Part shown: piece after piece, positions 16,873 through 31,348 of the stretch
How positions within the stretch are numbered: the stretch's first letter is position 1
Layout: each line of letters begins with the position of its first letter
Assembly (NCBI RefSeq): GCF_003201975.1
Contig: NZ_QJJQ01000015.1
Span: 26,221 to 90,220 of the forward strand
Reading direction: 5' to 3'
Source: Pseudogracilibacillus auburnensis
GTDB lineage: Bacteria; Bacillota; Bacilli; Bacillales; Amphibacillaceae
Length of the DNA: 64,000 nt
Position numbers and translations under genes: made by a program
The notes under the pieces: model-generated
The model's database searches: none
Told to the model about the DNA's origin: nothing
What the model saw: the letters and a program-made list of their open reading frames with translations, nothing else

Positions 16873-16900
16873 CCCACAAATCCATTGGGGGATTTGTGGG
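16873..16900 (-). terminator. Terminator of serS
   Basis: CCCACAAATC (16873-16882) and GATTTGTGGG (16891-16900) are perfectly complementary with an 8-base loop. On the minus strand the stem is followed by AAGCTTTTACATGTTTTC. It lies 10 bp after the serS stop codon. Confidence 0.75.
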
Positions 16901-16909
16901 ACAAATAGT

Positions 16910-18196
<1,287 letters not shown>

Positions 18197-18208
18197 TCAT
18201 CATTATTT

Positions 18209-18425
18209 TCATCAAAAAACTCCCATCCCTAATAAAATTAGGGACGAGAGTTATATTTCCCGCGTTGCCACCCAAATTGAAGATAAAATCTTCCAACTCG
18301 CTTGTCTGTAACGGAACATACCGAATTTATTTATCATAAATTTGTTTAAGGATGGATTCATAGTTATTTTTCATCGATTCTCACCAACCATCGACTCTCT
18401 TTTAAAAAATATACTATTACTATTT
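18209..18425 (-). promoter_or_regulatory. T-box riboswitch, serine-specific, controlling serS
   Basis: Minus-strand leader. The specifier loop reads GAA-UCC-A (about 18352-18360), a serine codon. The T-box GGGTGGCAACGCGGG (18258-18272) presents UGGC, which pairs with GCCA, the end of a G73 serine tRNA. The terminator ACTCTCGTCCCTAA / TTAGGGATGGGAGT (about 18214-18252) ends in UUUUUU. It induces serS when tRNA-Ser is uncharged. Confidence 0.92.
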
Positions 18426-18638
18426 CCTATCATTACATTTAACATATCTTATTCCTTAGAATAACGTTTTCCATAATAAAATGCAAGTATTGTTCAGTAA
18501 CGATCTGCCTTTTAAGTAACCCCACCGACTGTATGATATATGCAGATGCCCGTTCTGATGTCATTTCACTAACAGCTTCGGCTTGCTTCAGCATTAATGA
18601 CATTCATAATCATAGTGCCTCTTGAATCCTTCTTAAAA

Positions 18639-19958
18639 TTAGAATAATCCTATAAATTTATCATATAAATTGGTAAAAAACTGTCCGATTGCTCCTAACA
18701 TGAGACTAAACCAATTTTTCTTAGCTACATCTTGCGTAGTTACGAGATCAACGGAAACTTTTTTCTCATCATCTAGTATATATCCAAAGTCTTCTTCCCC
18801 GTCAAATACTAACTCAGCAACTCCAACTTTTTCACCTTTTTTAATCGGTGCTTCTAGTTCTCCATCTTTATTTACCAACTTTTTATCTATCTTATATTCT
18901 ACTTTGTAATCTTTTTCCGTTCCTTTGACAGTAGGAATGGTAATCCCATCTTTTAAGGCGACTTCTACTTTGTCTTCTTTCCCTTTTGCTACAGGAATAG
19001 TTGAGTTATCTTTCACTTTATATCCTGCTGGAAAAACTTCCACATCTTCAAATTGTGAAAAGCCGTAATCTAATAGCTTAGCTGTTTCTTTAAATCGTTC
19101 CTCTACACTATTTGTTTTCATAACGACTGTAATAAGACGGCGATCATCTTTTGTTGCAGTAGAAGTGAATGTAAATCCTGCAAGATCAGTGTTCCCTGTT
19201 TTTAATCCATCGACACCTTCATAATAATATGGCTTTAAAAATGTTGCATCATGTTTTAACATCCAGTTCCAATTTCGGATCTCTTGTCCATCAAATTTTG
19301 TTTCGGGTATACTTGAAATTTCCAGTACTTCTGGATAATCATTCACTAAATGATATGCCAATATTGCTGCAGATTTTGCAGAAAGTAAATTTGTATCATT
19401 TGCTTTCGTTCCTTCTGGATGTTTCCCACCAAGTGAATCATTATCTAAACCTGTTGAATTAACAAATTTATAATCGGGTAATTTCAGTTCTTCCGCTTTT
19501 TGATTCATCAATTTAACAAATTCGCCTTCTGAACCTGCGACTAATTCAGCAAGTGCTATCGTTGTCGCATTATCTGAATTGATTGCCATCGCTTCGTATA
19601 AACTTTTTACCGTGTAATCAACGTTTTGTCTTAATCCTACACCAGAAAAAGCTGTATTTGCAGAAATTGAGTACGCATAATCACTAATTTGTGTCTTCGT
19701 ATCCCAATTAAGTTCACCTTTGTCGATCATTTCTAAAACGATGTATTCTGTCATCATTTTTGTCATACTTGCTGGAGGTAAAGCTTCATTTTCATCCTTA
19801 GCAAAAAGAATTTTCCCTGTATTTACATCAACAATAATCGCAGTCTCTGCTTTCGTCTCCATTGTTTTTGCTTGTATAGAATTCGGTTGTATGAGTAGCA
19901 ATGCAATGATAGATACTACGAATAAGTATAAGACTTTACTCCTAAAAAAAGTGCCCAA
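18639..19958 (-). CDS. dacA: D-alanyl-D-alanine carboxypeptidase (penicillin-binding protein 5)
   Basis: Trims the terminal D-Ala from peptidoglycan pentapeptides outside the cell. 439 aa. Signal peptide to about Ala30 (SIQA), acyl-enzyme motif S64-M-T-K, SDN at 128-130, KTG at 253-255. After the catalytic domain comes the PBP5 C-terminal beta domain, then an amphipathic membrane-anchoring tail (KKNWFSLMLGAIGQFFTNLYDKFIGLF). TTG start at 19958 with GGAGG well placed. It lies between guaB and serS as in Bacillus, although pdxST is missing. Gap 19959-20282 holds only AT-rich sequence. Confidence 0.95.
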   Translation of the reverse strand: MGTFFRSKVLYLFVVSIIALLLIQPNSIQAKTMETKAETAIIVDVNTGKILFAKDENEALPPASMTKMMTEYIVLEMIDKGELNWDTKTQISDYAYSISANTAFSGVGLRQNVDYTVKSLYEAMAINSDNATTIALAELVAGSEGEFVKLMNQKAEELKLPDYKFVNSTGLDNDSLGGKHPEGTKANDTNLLSAKSAAILAYHLVNDYPEVLEISSIPETKFDGQEIRNWNWMLKHDATFLKPYYYEGVDGLKTGNTDLAGFTFTSTATKDDRRLITVVMKTNSVEERFKETAKLLDYGFSQFEDVEVFPAGYKVKDNSTIPVAKGKEDKVEVALKDGITIPTVKGTEKDYKVEYKIDKKLVNKDGELEAPIKKGEKVGVAELVFDGEEDFGYILDDEKKVSVDLVTTQDVAKKNWFSLMLGAIGQFFTNLYDKFIGLF

Positions 19959-20282
19959 TTTCTTTTACCTCCAAGTTTATTTAATAAATAAGCAAGATTA
20001 TCTTCTATTTTGTTCGTTTTTAGTCTTTTGCTAAGTCTGTAGACCTAACTAGTTAGCCATAGATAATTTTATCATGAAATTATCTATTTTTATATGGTAA
20101 ATTTATTAAATTATTTTTACATTTGACAATTTCATCATTCAATATTTCAGTTAAACATCTGAACAACGCATTAATTACTAGTTTCCACGCTAGGTGAAAG
20201 GTACAATACGCGAATAGTAAGTTTTTTCAGTATCGAATGTTCGGATTTATCCTTGAAAGTAACATGTATGAAATTGACTCAA

Positions 20283-21761
<1,479 letters not shown>

Positions 21762-21840
21762 CTATAGTCTGTCAAAATAATTTTACCTAATTTACTCTTT
21801 CATTGTTATTTAAAATAATAACTTATTTTCGATAAAAGAA

Positions 21841-21870
21841 AAAGAACTTGCCTATATCGGCTAGCTCTTT
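21841..21870 (-). terminator. Terminator of the HD-GYP-like gene
   Basis: AAAGAACTTGCC and GGCTAGCTCTTT form an imperfect stem; on the minus strand it is followed by TCTTTTTCTTTT. It separates the HD-GYP-like gene from guaB. Confidence 0.6.
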
Positions 21871-21886
21871 CAAAACTATTTACCAA

Positions 21887-22744
21887 TCAACTAACACCAT
21901 GTAACTCATTCAATAATATATTTGTCATTGTACGATCTAATTTTCCACTTGCTTCTCTCATTAACTGAATTATTTTAGACTTGTCATCCGAATAATGATG
22001 ATAGAAAAATTCACTTACCGCTATCATTCTTGCATATGGATGTATTTTACTTTCATCAGATTTTGCAGGATATCCACTTCCATCTAAAAATTCATGATGT
22101 TGTAAAATTCCCATTTTTGCCTGCTTAGTCAATGTTGGCACATTCTCAACCATCTTATAGGAGTAAATTGGATGTAGTTCCATTTCTTTTATATTATTCG
22201 TTACTGTACTCGCATTTAGTTTTGCCATTCCACAATCACTTAACAGGGCAGCAAATCCAATTTGAAGCCAATCTTTCTTTTGGTATTTTAACTTTTTCGC
22301 TAAGACGATAGACAGTAAACTAATCGCAACACTTTTATAAAAAAGATTTTCGTGGTTTTTTGTAACATGCATAATCGCCTCAAAAGAGTAGTCGATCGCA
22401 TGTTCAAAAAGGGAAATACATATTTTTCGAACGGAATACATTTCGACAGGCATACTATTTTCCCATGTAGCAAATAACTTTTTGTATTCCATGACGGCTG
22501 TTTCATATTCATCTGCAAGTAATTGACTTCTCTGTTTTTGAATTGGTATAGCAACGTCTGTATTTTCTTTTTCACTTTTGAATAAGGGAGTGACAGAGAC
22601 CGTTTCAATTAAGAACTTTTCGATAAATTCAATATGCATTTCTGTTAATTCCGTATGTTTAGCAATAATTGGTTTACCTGATTTACCGATAACATCTTGG
22701 TCTAATTTCATTCCAGGAGTAAGTCTTTTTGTGGCTATTTCCAT
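21887..22744 (-). CDS. HD-GYP-like protein with degenerate metal site
   Basis: 285 aa. Residues about 130-270 follow the HD-GYP fold: ending HHEFLDGSGYP (216-226) is a clear match to HHE..DGxGYP. But the first metal ligand segment reads YKSVAIS where H(S)..VA is expected, and the HD pair reads S169-D170 (LLSDCGMAKL). With the HD motif lost it is unlikely to hydrolyse cyclic-di-GMP as usual and may act as a sensor or scaffold. Start ATG after GGGAGGAAT. It sits between gyrA and guaB, where several Bacillaceae carry a gene of this type. Confidence 0.75.
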   Translation of the reverse strand: MEIATKRLTPGMKLDQDVIGKSGKPIIAKHTELTEMHIEFIEKFLIETVSVTPLFKSEKENTDVAIPIQKQRSQLLADEYETAVMEYKKLFATWENSMPVEMYSVRKICISLFEHAIDYSFEAIMHVTKNHENLFYKSVAISLLSIVLAKKLKYQKKDWLQIGFAALLSDCGMAKLNASTVTNNIKEMELHPIYSYKMVENVPTLTKQAKMGILQHHEFLDGSGYPAKSDESKIHPYARMIAVSEFFYHHYSDDKSKIIQLMREASGKLDRTMTNILLNELHGVS

Positions 22745-22760
22745 CGTAATTCCTCCCTTA

Positions 22761-22846
22761 TCTTTAGAAAACTTGGCTTATCGCCAAGCCTATATGGCGA
22801 AAAGCCTTCGTTGCACTTATGCAGTAAATCTTATCTGCTAAAAAAG
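22761..22846. repeat. Dispersed short repeat between gyrA and the HD-GYP-like gene
   Basis: TTTAGAAAACTTGGCTTATCGCC followed by TGGCGAAAAGCC forms a small hairpin, then CGTTGCACTTATGCAG and TCTTATCTGC. Nearly the whole intergenic space is this element. Same family as 25388-25480 and 14735-14908. Confidence 0.55.
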
Positions 22847-25357
22847 TTATTCTTCTATACTTTCATCTTCTGCATCTTGGCTATTGTTGTGATGCTCATC
22901 ATTTGAATCAAGCTCTTCCTCTGATTCATCCTCTTCTTCTGCAATTTTAGCAACTGTCGCTACTTCTTCTTCACCTTGTACGCGAATCAATCGCACTCCT
23001 TGTGTATTCCTACCAGTAATCGGAATGCCATCAACTGGAATTCTAATGAGTACTCCATCGACAGTGATAAGCATTAAATCTTCATTACCATTTACAATTT
23101 TTACTGTAACGACATGACCTGTTTCATCAGTTAAACGACATACATAATAACCTTTTCCACCACGATTTGTTTTTCGATACTGTGTTTCAAGTGTTCGTTT
23201 ACCAATTCCTTTATTCGTCACATGTAAAATATAAGCATCTTCTTCCACAATCTCCATGGAAACAACTTCATCATCATTCCTTAGGGAGATACCACGTACA
23301 CCTGTTGCAACACGTCCCATCGATCTGACGACATTTTCATCAAAACGGATCACATACCCATTCTTTGTCGCAATGACAATATCTTTAGATCCATCTGTTA
23401 AACGAACAGATATGAGTTCATCTTCTTCTCGTAAATTAATAGCAATTAATCCACCACGACGAATGTTTGCAAAATGAGGTAAGGATACTCTCTTAGCAAG
23501 TCCGGATTTTGTTGTAAAGAATAAAAAGCCATTTTCATCAAATTCACTTATTGTGATGACTGTATTAATCCATTCATCTTTTTCTATTTGTAATAGATTT
23601 ATTAGTGGTAGTCCTTTAGCGGTCCTACCAAACTCAGGAATTTCATACCCTTTTAAACGATAGACTTTCCCTTTATTCGTGAAAAATAATACGGTATCAT
23701 GGGTGGAAGTTGAAACTAAATGCTCGACAAAATCGTCCTCATGAGTTCCCATTCCTTGAATTCCACGACCACCACGATGTTGGGTCCGATAAGTCGATGA
23801 AGGAAGACGTTTAATATAACCTTTATGGGTTAATGTAATAATGATATTTTCCACTGGAATTAAATCTTCATCTTCAAAGAAGTCTACTCCACCCATAGCT
23901 ATTTCTGTACGACGTTCATCATTAAATTTCTCTTTTATTTCTATTAACTCTTCGCGAATAATTGCAAGCACTTTTTCTTCATCTGCCAAAATTGCTTTTA
24001 ATTCTTCAATGAGTTTTAGTAATTCGTTATATTCTTCTTCAATCTTTTCACGTTCGAGCCCTGTTAAACGTTGTAAACGCATATCTAAAATTGCTTGTGC
24101 CTGTTTTTCCGATAATTTAAATCGTTCCATTAGACCGGTACGCGCAACTTCTGCTGTTTTTGAATTACGAATAAGTGTAATGACCTCATCAAGATGATCT
24201 AAAGCAATTCGTAATCCTTCTAAAATATGAGCACGCGCTTCTGCACGCCTTAATTCAAACTGAGTTCGACGTCTAATAATATTAATTTGGTGATTTAAAT
24301 AATGTTCTAAACATTGTTTTAATGTTAATACTTTCGGTTTACCATCTACTAAAGCTAACATATTAATACCGAATGTCGTTTGAAGGGCAGTATATTTATA
24401 TAAATTATTTAATACGACATTTGCATTTACATCACGACGCAAACGCATGACGATTCTCATCCCATTACGATCGGATTCATCATTTAATTCAGTAATCCCA
24501 TCAATTCGCTTTTCTCGAACTAATTCGGCAATTTTTTCTATTAATTTAGCTTTATTTACTTGATAAGGTAATTCTGTTACTAAAATAGTCGTTGTACCAT
24601 TACTATTTTCCTCTACTTCTACTTTAGCCCTAAGGGTAATTGATCCACGTCCTGTTTCATATGCTTTACGAATACCACTACGTCCTAAAATAATTCCTGC
24701 TGTTGGGAAATCTGGACCATGAACATAATTTTCCATTAATTCATCGACTGTAATAGTTGGATCTTTACTAATCGCGAGCACTGCATCAATTGTTTCACCT
24801 AAATTATGGGGCGGAATATTTGTTGCCATCCCGACCGCAATACCTGATGATCCATTAACAAGTAAGTTCGGAAAACGAGCAGGTAAATAAACCGGCTCTT
24901 TTTCTGTACTATCATAGTTATCTGTATAATCGATCGTATCTTTATTAATATCACGTAACAATTCCATCGCTAGTTTTGACATTCTAGCCTCTGTATAACG
25001 CATTGCAGCTGCCGAGTCCCCATCGACTGAACCGAAGTTTCCATGCCCGTCAATAAGTAAATAACGATGACTAAAATCTTGCGCCATCCGAACCATTGCA
25101 TCATAAATGGATGAATCACCATGTGGGTGATATTTCCCCATGACATCCCCGACGATACGAGCTGATTTTTTATATGGCTTATCTGCATGCATACCTGACT
25201 CATTCATGGCATATAAAATTCGACGATGAACAGGTTTTAAACCATCTCTTACGTCCGGTAATGCACGTGAAACGATCACACTCATCGCGTAGTCAAGAAA
25301 GGATGTGCGCATTTCTTCACTTAAATTTATTTGTTCAACATTTAATCGTTCTTCCAC
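22847..25357 (-). CDS. gyrA: DNA gyrase subunit A
   Basis: Breakage-reunion subunit of the enzyme that introduces negative supercoils. 836 aa. The start GTG at 25357 follows GGGAGG. The active-site Tyr121 is in [11 protein letters not shown]. The quinolone-determining region reads [17 protein letters not shown], with the Ser and Asp found in drug-sensitive enzymes. The C-terminal beta-pinwheel has the GyrA box ([10 protein letters not shown]) and ends in a long acidic tail ([19 protein letters not shown]...). Pairs with gyrB 131 bp upstream. Confidence 0.97.
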   Translation of the reverse strand: MEERLNVEQINLSEEMRTSFLDYAMSVIVSRALPDVRDGLKPVHRRILYAMNESGMHADKPYKKSARIVGDVMGKYHPHGDSSIYDAMVRMAQDFSHRYLLIDGHGNFGSVDGDSAAAMRYTEARMSKLAMELLRDINKDTIDYTDNYDSTEKEPVYLPARFPNLLVNGSSGIAVGMATNIPPHNLGETIDAVLAISKDPTITVDELMENYVHGPDFPTAGIILGRSGIRKAYETGRGSITLRAKVEVEENSNGTTTILVTELPYQVNKAKLIEKIAELVREKRIDGITELNDESDRNGMRIVMRLRRDVNANVVLNNLYKYTALQTTFGINMLALVDGKPKVLTLKQCLEHYLNHQINIIRRRTQFELRRAEARAHILEGLRIALDHLDEVITLIRNSKTAEVARTGLMERFKLSEKQAQAILDMRLQRLTGLEREKIEEEYNELLKLIEELKAILADEEKVLAIIREELIEIKEKFNDERRTEIAMGGVDFFEDEDLIPVENIIITLTHKGYIKRLPSSTYRTQHRGGRGIQGMGTHEDDFVEHLVSTSTHDTVLFFTNKGKVYRLKGYEIPEFGRTAKGLPLINLLQIEKDEWINTVITISEFDENGFLFFTTKSGLAKRVSLPHFANIRRGGLIAINLREEDELISVRLTDGSKDIVIATKNGYVIRFDENVVRSMGRVATGVRGISLRNDDEVVSMEIVEEDAYILHVTNKGIGKRTLETQYRKTNRGGKGYYVCRLTDETGHVVTVKIVNGNEDLMLITVDGVLIRIPVDGIPITGRNTQGVRLIRVQGEEEVATVAKIAEEEDESEEELDSNDEHHNNSQDAEDESIEE

Positions 25358-25387
25358 TTAACATAAACCTCCCAATCGATGAAATAT

Positions 25388-25480
25388 TAGAAAACTTGGC
25401 TTATCGCCCAAAATGGTGAAAGCCTTCGTCGCACTTATGCGAGTCAAGAAATTTTTTACTTTTTTATCTGCGGGAGAAAA
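25388..25480. repeat. Dispersed short repeat in the gyrB-gyrA spacer
   Basis: TTAGAAAACTTGGCTTATCGCC, GGTGAAAGCC, then GTCGCACTTATGCGAGTCAA (25430-25449), ACTTTTTTATCTGCGGG. The module GTCGCACTTATGCGAGTCAA is identical to the one upstream of proC. It fills most of the space between two genes that must be co-expressed. Confidence 0.6.
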
Positions 25481-25488
25481 ATGCTTTT

Positions 25489-27408
<1,920 letters not shown>

Positions 27409-27504
27409 TTATAAAATTCACCTACATTCCATAGTTAAAGGTAAAACTTACATACGGTTTTTCTTACTAATCACTCTAACTTCTTAGCAAGCAATTTACT
27501 TTAT

Positions 27505-27762
27505 TTATTCTTTTTCTAATTCATTGATTGTTGGATACATTTCTTCTCGATTTTTTAATGTTATTGTTGAAAAAGGACTGTAATAGACAGTATCTTCTGT
27601 GAGAATAATTGATTTCGCATCTTCTTGTTTACCAAATACTTGTTTAACTTCTTTTCGTTGCTCAATCATTTTTTTTAGTTCTGAATGAATAAGCTGAAAA
27701 TCTAAAATAGAAATAATCTGCTTTGATTCAATGACATGATCATTTCCAATATAAATAAACAA
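27505..27762 (-). CDS. remB: Extracellular matrix regulator RemB (YaaB)
   Basis: About 85 aa (89 from the ATG at 27774). The body FIYIGNDHVIESKQIISILD ... VYYSPFSTITLKNR matches RemB/YaaB, a small partner-type protein linked to control of biofilm matrix genes in B. subtilis. The ATG at 27774 directly abuts AAAGGA; the TTG at 27762 aligns with the start of RemB relatives and is preferred. It lies between recF and gyrB, the standard position. A degree of doubt remains only about the start. Confidence 0.85.
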   Translation of the reverse strand: MFIYIGNDHVIESKQIISILDFQLIHSELKKMIEQRKEVKQVFGKQEDAKSIILTEDTVYYSPFSTITLKNREEMYPTINELEKE

Positions 27763-27785
27763 TCTATTCCACATTCCTTTATTTT

Positions 27786-28904
27786 TTAATATGGAGTTAT
27801 CGTACCTTTTTGGACTGAATAAATAGATGCCTGTTTTAATGTATCATGATTAATACCATCTACTGTGGTAGTTGAAACGAAAGTTTGCACTTTTCCTTGA
27901 ATCGTGCTTAACAAATGAGATTGTCTAAAATCATCTAATTCACTTAGTACATCATCTAAAAGTAAGATGGGATACTCTTTAATTTGCTCATAGATCAAAT
28001 CTATTTCAGCTAATTTTAAAGATAGGGCGGTCGTTCGTTGTTGCCCTTGTGAACCATACAATTTAACATCTTTATGATTAATATAAAAAATTAAATCATC
28101 TCGATGGGGACCAACTAAAGTCGAGCCACGTCTAATTTCGTTTGCTTCTACTTCGGAAAAAGTAGCATAATACTTATTTTCTAGTTTTCCCTCATCGTCA
28201 TCTTCTAATACTTCAATAGTTGAGGTGTATACAATATCTAATTGTTCTAACTCACGACTAATTTGTAAATGAATCGGAATCGCCCATTTTCTTAGTAACT
28301 TTAAAAAGTCAAATCGCTTTTTTACAATGATGGCAGCATGTTTTACTAATTGATCTGTTAGTACATGTAAAAAAGTAATATCTTGTTGTTTTTGATGCTG
28401 TAATTGTTTTAATAAATGATTCCGTTGTTTTAGGATTTTTTGATATTGACCTAAATGATAAATATAGATTGGCTCAATTTGTCCAAGTTCCATATCAATA
28501 AATCGTCTGCGAACTTGAGGAGATCCCTTTACTAGGGACAAATCTTCAGGTGCAAACATTACGACATTAAGTGCTCCGATATATTCACTTAATCGTTTTT
28601 GTTCCAATCGATTTAATTTTGCTTTTTTACCTGTTTTATGAAAAATTAATTCTAAAGGGATTTGTTGATCATTATTTTTACTGATCATTCCCGTTATTTT
28701 GGCAAAATCTTTATCCCATAAAATTAACTCTCGATCATTTGCTGTACGGTAAGATTTCGTAAAAGCTAATAAATAAATTGCCTCAAGTAAATTTGTTTTC
28801 CCTTGTGCATTTTCTCCAATAATTACATTTACTTTATTATCAAACGAAATATCTAATTGCTCATAATTTCGATAATTTTTAAGCTGTAATTGTTTTATAA
28901 ACAT
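27786..28904 (-). CDS. recF: DNA replication and repair protein RecF
   Basis: SMC-like ATPase that helps load RecA at single-strand gaps. 372 aa. Walker [14 protein letters not shown] at about 32-44, signature region [18 protein letters not shown], Walker [15 protein letters not shown]. The coiled-coil insertion is about 160-240. Start ATG ([14 protein letters not shown]). It lies 47 bp after yaaA and 11 bp before remB, as in Bacillus. Confidence 0.96.
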   Translation of the reverse strand: MFIKQLQLKNYRNYEQLDISFDNKVNVIIGENAQGKTNLLEAIYLLAFTKSYRTANDRELILWDKDFAKITGMISKNNDQQIPLELIFHKTGKKAKLNRLEQKRLSEYIGALNVVMFAPEDLSLVKGSPQVRRRFIDMELGQIEPIYIYHLGQYQKILKQRNHLLKQLQHQKQQDITFLHVLTDQLVKHAAIIVKKRFDFLKLLRKWAIPIHLQISRELEQLDIVYTSTIEVLEDDDEGKLENKYYATFSEVEANEIRRGSTLVGPHRDDLIFYINHKDVKLYGSQGQQRTTALSLKLAEIDLIYEQIKEYPILLLDDVLSELDDFRQSHLLSTIQGKVQTFVSTTTVDGINHDTLKQASIYSVQKGTITPY

Positions 28905-28951
28905 GCATATTCCTCATTTAATTGCATCTTTTAGTGTGTGTTCATCCTCTT

Positions 28952-29173
28952 TTAGCCACTTTTTTGAATAACGATGAATGTTTCACCGGTTTTAAGTTTT
29001 ACGATGTCTTGATGATACAGTTTTCTTCCTCTCCGATGCTCTAATTCCTCATTTACATAAACACCTTCATCATTAATATAAAACTTAATAAATCCGCCTG
29101 ATTCGAAATGATTTGTTCTTTTTAATAATTGATTTAAAGTAATAAACGTATCATTTATAACAATTTCTTCCAT
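28952..29173 (-). CDS. yaaA: S4-domain protein YaaA
   Basis: 73-aa S4-like RNA-binding protein (FITLNQLLKRTNHFESGGFIKFYINDEGVYVNEELEHRRGRKLYHQDIV). This short protein always lies between dnaN and recF in Bacillaceae and has been linked to ribosome assembly. Start ATG after AAAAGGAAATG. The spacing to dnaN is unusually large here (about 740 bp) because a repeat element lies in between. Confidence 0.92.
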   Translation of the reverse strand: MEEIVINDTFITLNQLLKRTNHFESGGFIKFYINDEGVYVNEELEHRRGRKLYHQDIVKLKTGETFIVIQKSG

Positions 29174-29439
29174 TTAACACATTTCCTTTTCTCTTTATTT
29201 TCCTGATTATCGAAATGAGTAATTTACTTTAAATCCCCTTATAACCTATTTTACTATAGTTTTCGTTCGATTGGTAGGAAGACCCCTCTTTTATAGAAAA
29301 AACGCTCTAACATACTTAAAAATGATTTTAACGAATTGTATTTTTCTTTCATCATTCATTCCATAAAAAAAATAAAGAGCTTGCCCAGAATAGAAAACTC
29401 GTTGAAATGGTGAAACTTTATGACCAGTAAAAATAGTTG

Positions 29440-29650
29440 GTCATCGGAAAATATTGTGCGAGTATTTTACTTTCTAAATACGAAAATGGAATATGGACAC
29501 TTTCCATGGGTGGCTGTTAAGGCCTTCTTGAGCTACCGCTCTTGAGGGGTCTCACCGATGCCTTACGTCCCACAGAAGTCTCGCATATTCCATTTGTTAG
29601 GTAAGTTTATACCATCTACATTATTATTTTTGCACACGATAATCCGAATA
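29440..29650. repeat. MITE-like element, terminal-repeat family 2, in the yaaA-dnaN gap
   Basis: Left end TCATCGGAAAATATTGTGCG (29441-29460) and right end TGCACACGATAATCCGAATA (29631-29650) are inverted repeats. The interior core hairpin, in minus orientation, has perfect 12-bp arms AAATGGAATATG (29484-29495) / CATATTCCATTT (29584-29595) around TTTCCATGGGTGGCTGTTAA and TCTTGAGGGGTCTCACC. The rest of 29174-29867 is AT-rich with no gene or clear promoter. Confidence 0.75.
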
Positions 29651-29867
29651 CTCATATGATCACATCCGTTTGGCTCTAACGAGACTAGGTTTTATGGATA
29701 AACATTAGCCTCACCAAAGGGATTTTTTTCAACGACTTGCCATCTAATGTCAGTAGGGATATCATCTATCATCCTTACTTTTATAGATAACAGTTGGACA
29801 GCCTCTTTATAAAAACTATATTAGCAGTTAGGATAACACAAAATTTCCTTCTACATAAGTGTAACAT

Positions 29868-29910
29868 AGGCACTCGTCATGTTTTCTTTTGCGAATGCCA
29901 AGTTTTTACT
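29868..29910. repeat. Dispersed short repeat (reverse) after dnaN
   Basis: AGGCACTCGTCATGTTTTCT and TTTTGCGAATGCCAAGTTTT read on the other strand as AAAACTTGGCATTCGC ... GACGAGTGCCT, the same paired module found upstream of proC. It directly follows the dnaN stop and could serve as a 3' stem-loop for the dnaA-dnaN transcript. Confidence 0.5.
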
Positions 29911-29911
29911 A

Positions 29912-31048
29912 TTAAAATGTTCGAACAGGTAGAATTAGTTGTAAAATTTTATCTTCATCTGGTGTTCGTATGACGAATGGGCGCATAGCACCAGTAAAAT
30001 CTATTTGTACTCGTTCACTATCGATCGTTCTTAGTGTATCTAACATATACCTAGAACTAAATGAAATTTTTAATTCTTCCCCTTCGATAGACACAGCTCC
30101 TAATTGTTCTTTTACATTACCTATTTCAGGTGAATTACCCGAGATTTCAATGATGTTATTTTCTAATGTATCTAAGCGAATAACATTATTTTGGTCCCTA
30201 CTTGATAAAAGGGCAGCACGTTCAATTGTATGGATCAAGTCTTTCGTAAAAATATGTAATGTCGTTTTACTTTCATTCGGAATTAACCGAGAAGTTTCTG
30301 GATAATTTCCGCTTAGCAATCGAGATAAAAAATAAAGATGGTCTGTGTAAAATAGTACTTGATTTTTCAATATCGTCATATGCACTTTTCCGTCATGATC
30401 ATCAAAAATTTTATTTAAATCTTGTAAGCTTTTCCCTGGAATGACGATGCTATCTGCTTCTAAGTTATTTTCCTTTATATTAATGGAACGTAAAGCAAGC
30501 CTGTGACTGTCTGTAGCTGTAAATGTTAATAAATCATTCGTTAAAGAAACATTGACCCCTGTTAAAATTGGACGAGTTTCCATAGGAGATACTGCAAATA
30601 CAGTTTGTCTGATTAATGTTTTTAAATCTTTAATATTTAAAGTTAAATGATCTTCACTTTGATTTATTTTTATATGTGGATATTCCTCGCTGCTTTGTCC
30701 ATATAAAGTAAAGACTGCTTTTCCAGATTGAATAATTGTTTTATAGTTGTCTTCTACCGTTACATGTACAATATCCTCAGGCAATTTTCGAATAATTTCT
30801 GGAAAATGAGGAACAGGTAATACGATTGACCCAGCAGTCATATCGGTAATAATTTCTTCCTCTTCTTTCATACTCGGGATGTGAGATTGAATCGTTATAT
30901 CTGAATTACTCCCAGTCAGTACAATTTTTGATGGAGTAACATCAATTTTCATGCCAGTTAATATCGGAATAACGGTTCTAGATGAAATAGCATTAGATAC
31001 AGCTTGGATACTGTTAAGTAAATATTTTTTTTGAATCTTAAATTTCAT
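29912..31048 (-). CDS. dnaN: DNA polymerase III beta subunit (sliding clamp)
   Basis: Ring-shaped processivity clamp for replicative DNA polymerase. 378 aa, as in B. subtilis. Three repeated clamp domains, start MKFKIQKKYLLNSIQAVSNAISSRTVIPILTGMKI and the conserved end LQLILPVRTF. Start ATG after AAAGGAGGAGC. Downstream of dnaA in the same operon, separated by the unwinding part of oriC. Confidence 0.97.
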   Translation of the reverse strand: MKFKIQKKYLLNSIQAVSNAISSRTVIPILTGMKIDVTPSKIVLTGSNSDITIQSHIPSMKEEEEIITDMTAGSIVLPVPHFPEIIRKLPEDIVHVTVEDNYKTIIQSGKAVFTLYGQSSEEYPHIKINQSEDHLTLNIKDLKTLIRQTVFAVSPMETRPILTGVNVSLTNDLLTFTATDSHRLALRSINIKENNLEADSIVIPGKSLQDLNKIFDDHDGKVHMTILKNQVLFYTDHLYFLSRLLSGNYPETSRLIPNESKTTLHIFTKDLIHTIERAALLSSRDQNNVIRLDTLENNIIEISGNSPEIGNVKEQLGAVSIEGEELKISFSSRYMLDTLRTIDSERVQIDFTGAMRPFVIRTPDEDKILQLILPVRTF

Positions 31049-31069
31049 TTTGCTCCTCCTTTAAATTTC

Positions 31070-31220
31070 ACTGCATAATTAATTTATTAATAAATAAGTA
31101 ATAGTAGTAATAGGGCCTGTGAATATGTGGATAAGTCTGTGTAAATCTTTTTGTGCTTGGTTTCACGTATGTTATTAACATGTGAACTACTTTTTGAAAA
31201 GTGATTAGTTATACACATGT
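31070..31220. other. oriC: oriC, unwinding region between dnaA and dnaN (DUE, DnaA-trios, DnaA boxes)
   Basis: AT-rich stretch (aatttattaataaataag) followed by TAATAGTAGTAATAG, which reads as a run of TAG-type DnaA-trios, then the GC block GGCC and two close DnaA boxes: TGTGAATAT (about 31119-31127) and TGTGGATAA (31126-31134). A further box TTATACACA lies at 31209-31217. This arrangement (DUE, trios, GC cluster, boxes) is that of the basal unwinding system described in B. subtilis. Strand separation should occur here. Confidence 0.8.
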
Positions 31221-31348
31221 TCATAAGCGGTTGTTTAAAAGGTCTACTGACAATGACACTTCGTATTTCTTTGGCAGAAAAAAGGTCTTACTACTCACTG
31301 GCTAAATGCACAATGTCCTAGGACGGCGATTACTCGTCTTTGAGCAAA

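Noticed and set aside
23841-24197. Plus-strand frames of 100-170 codons antisense to gyrA and gyrB (also 25988-26509)
   Set aside because: Antisense shadows of strongly conserved genes with no start signals.
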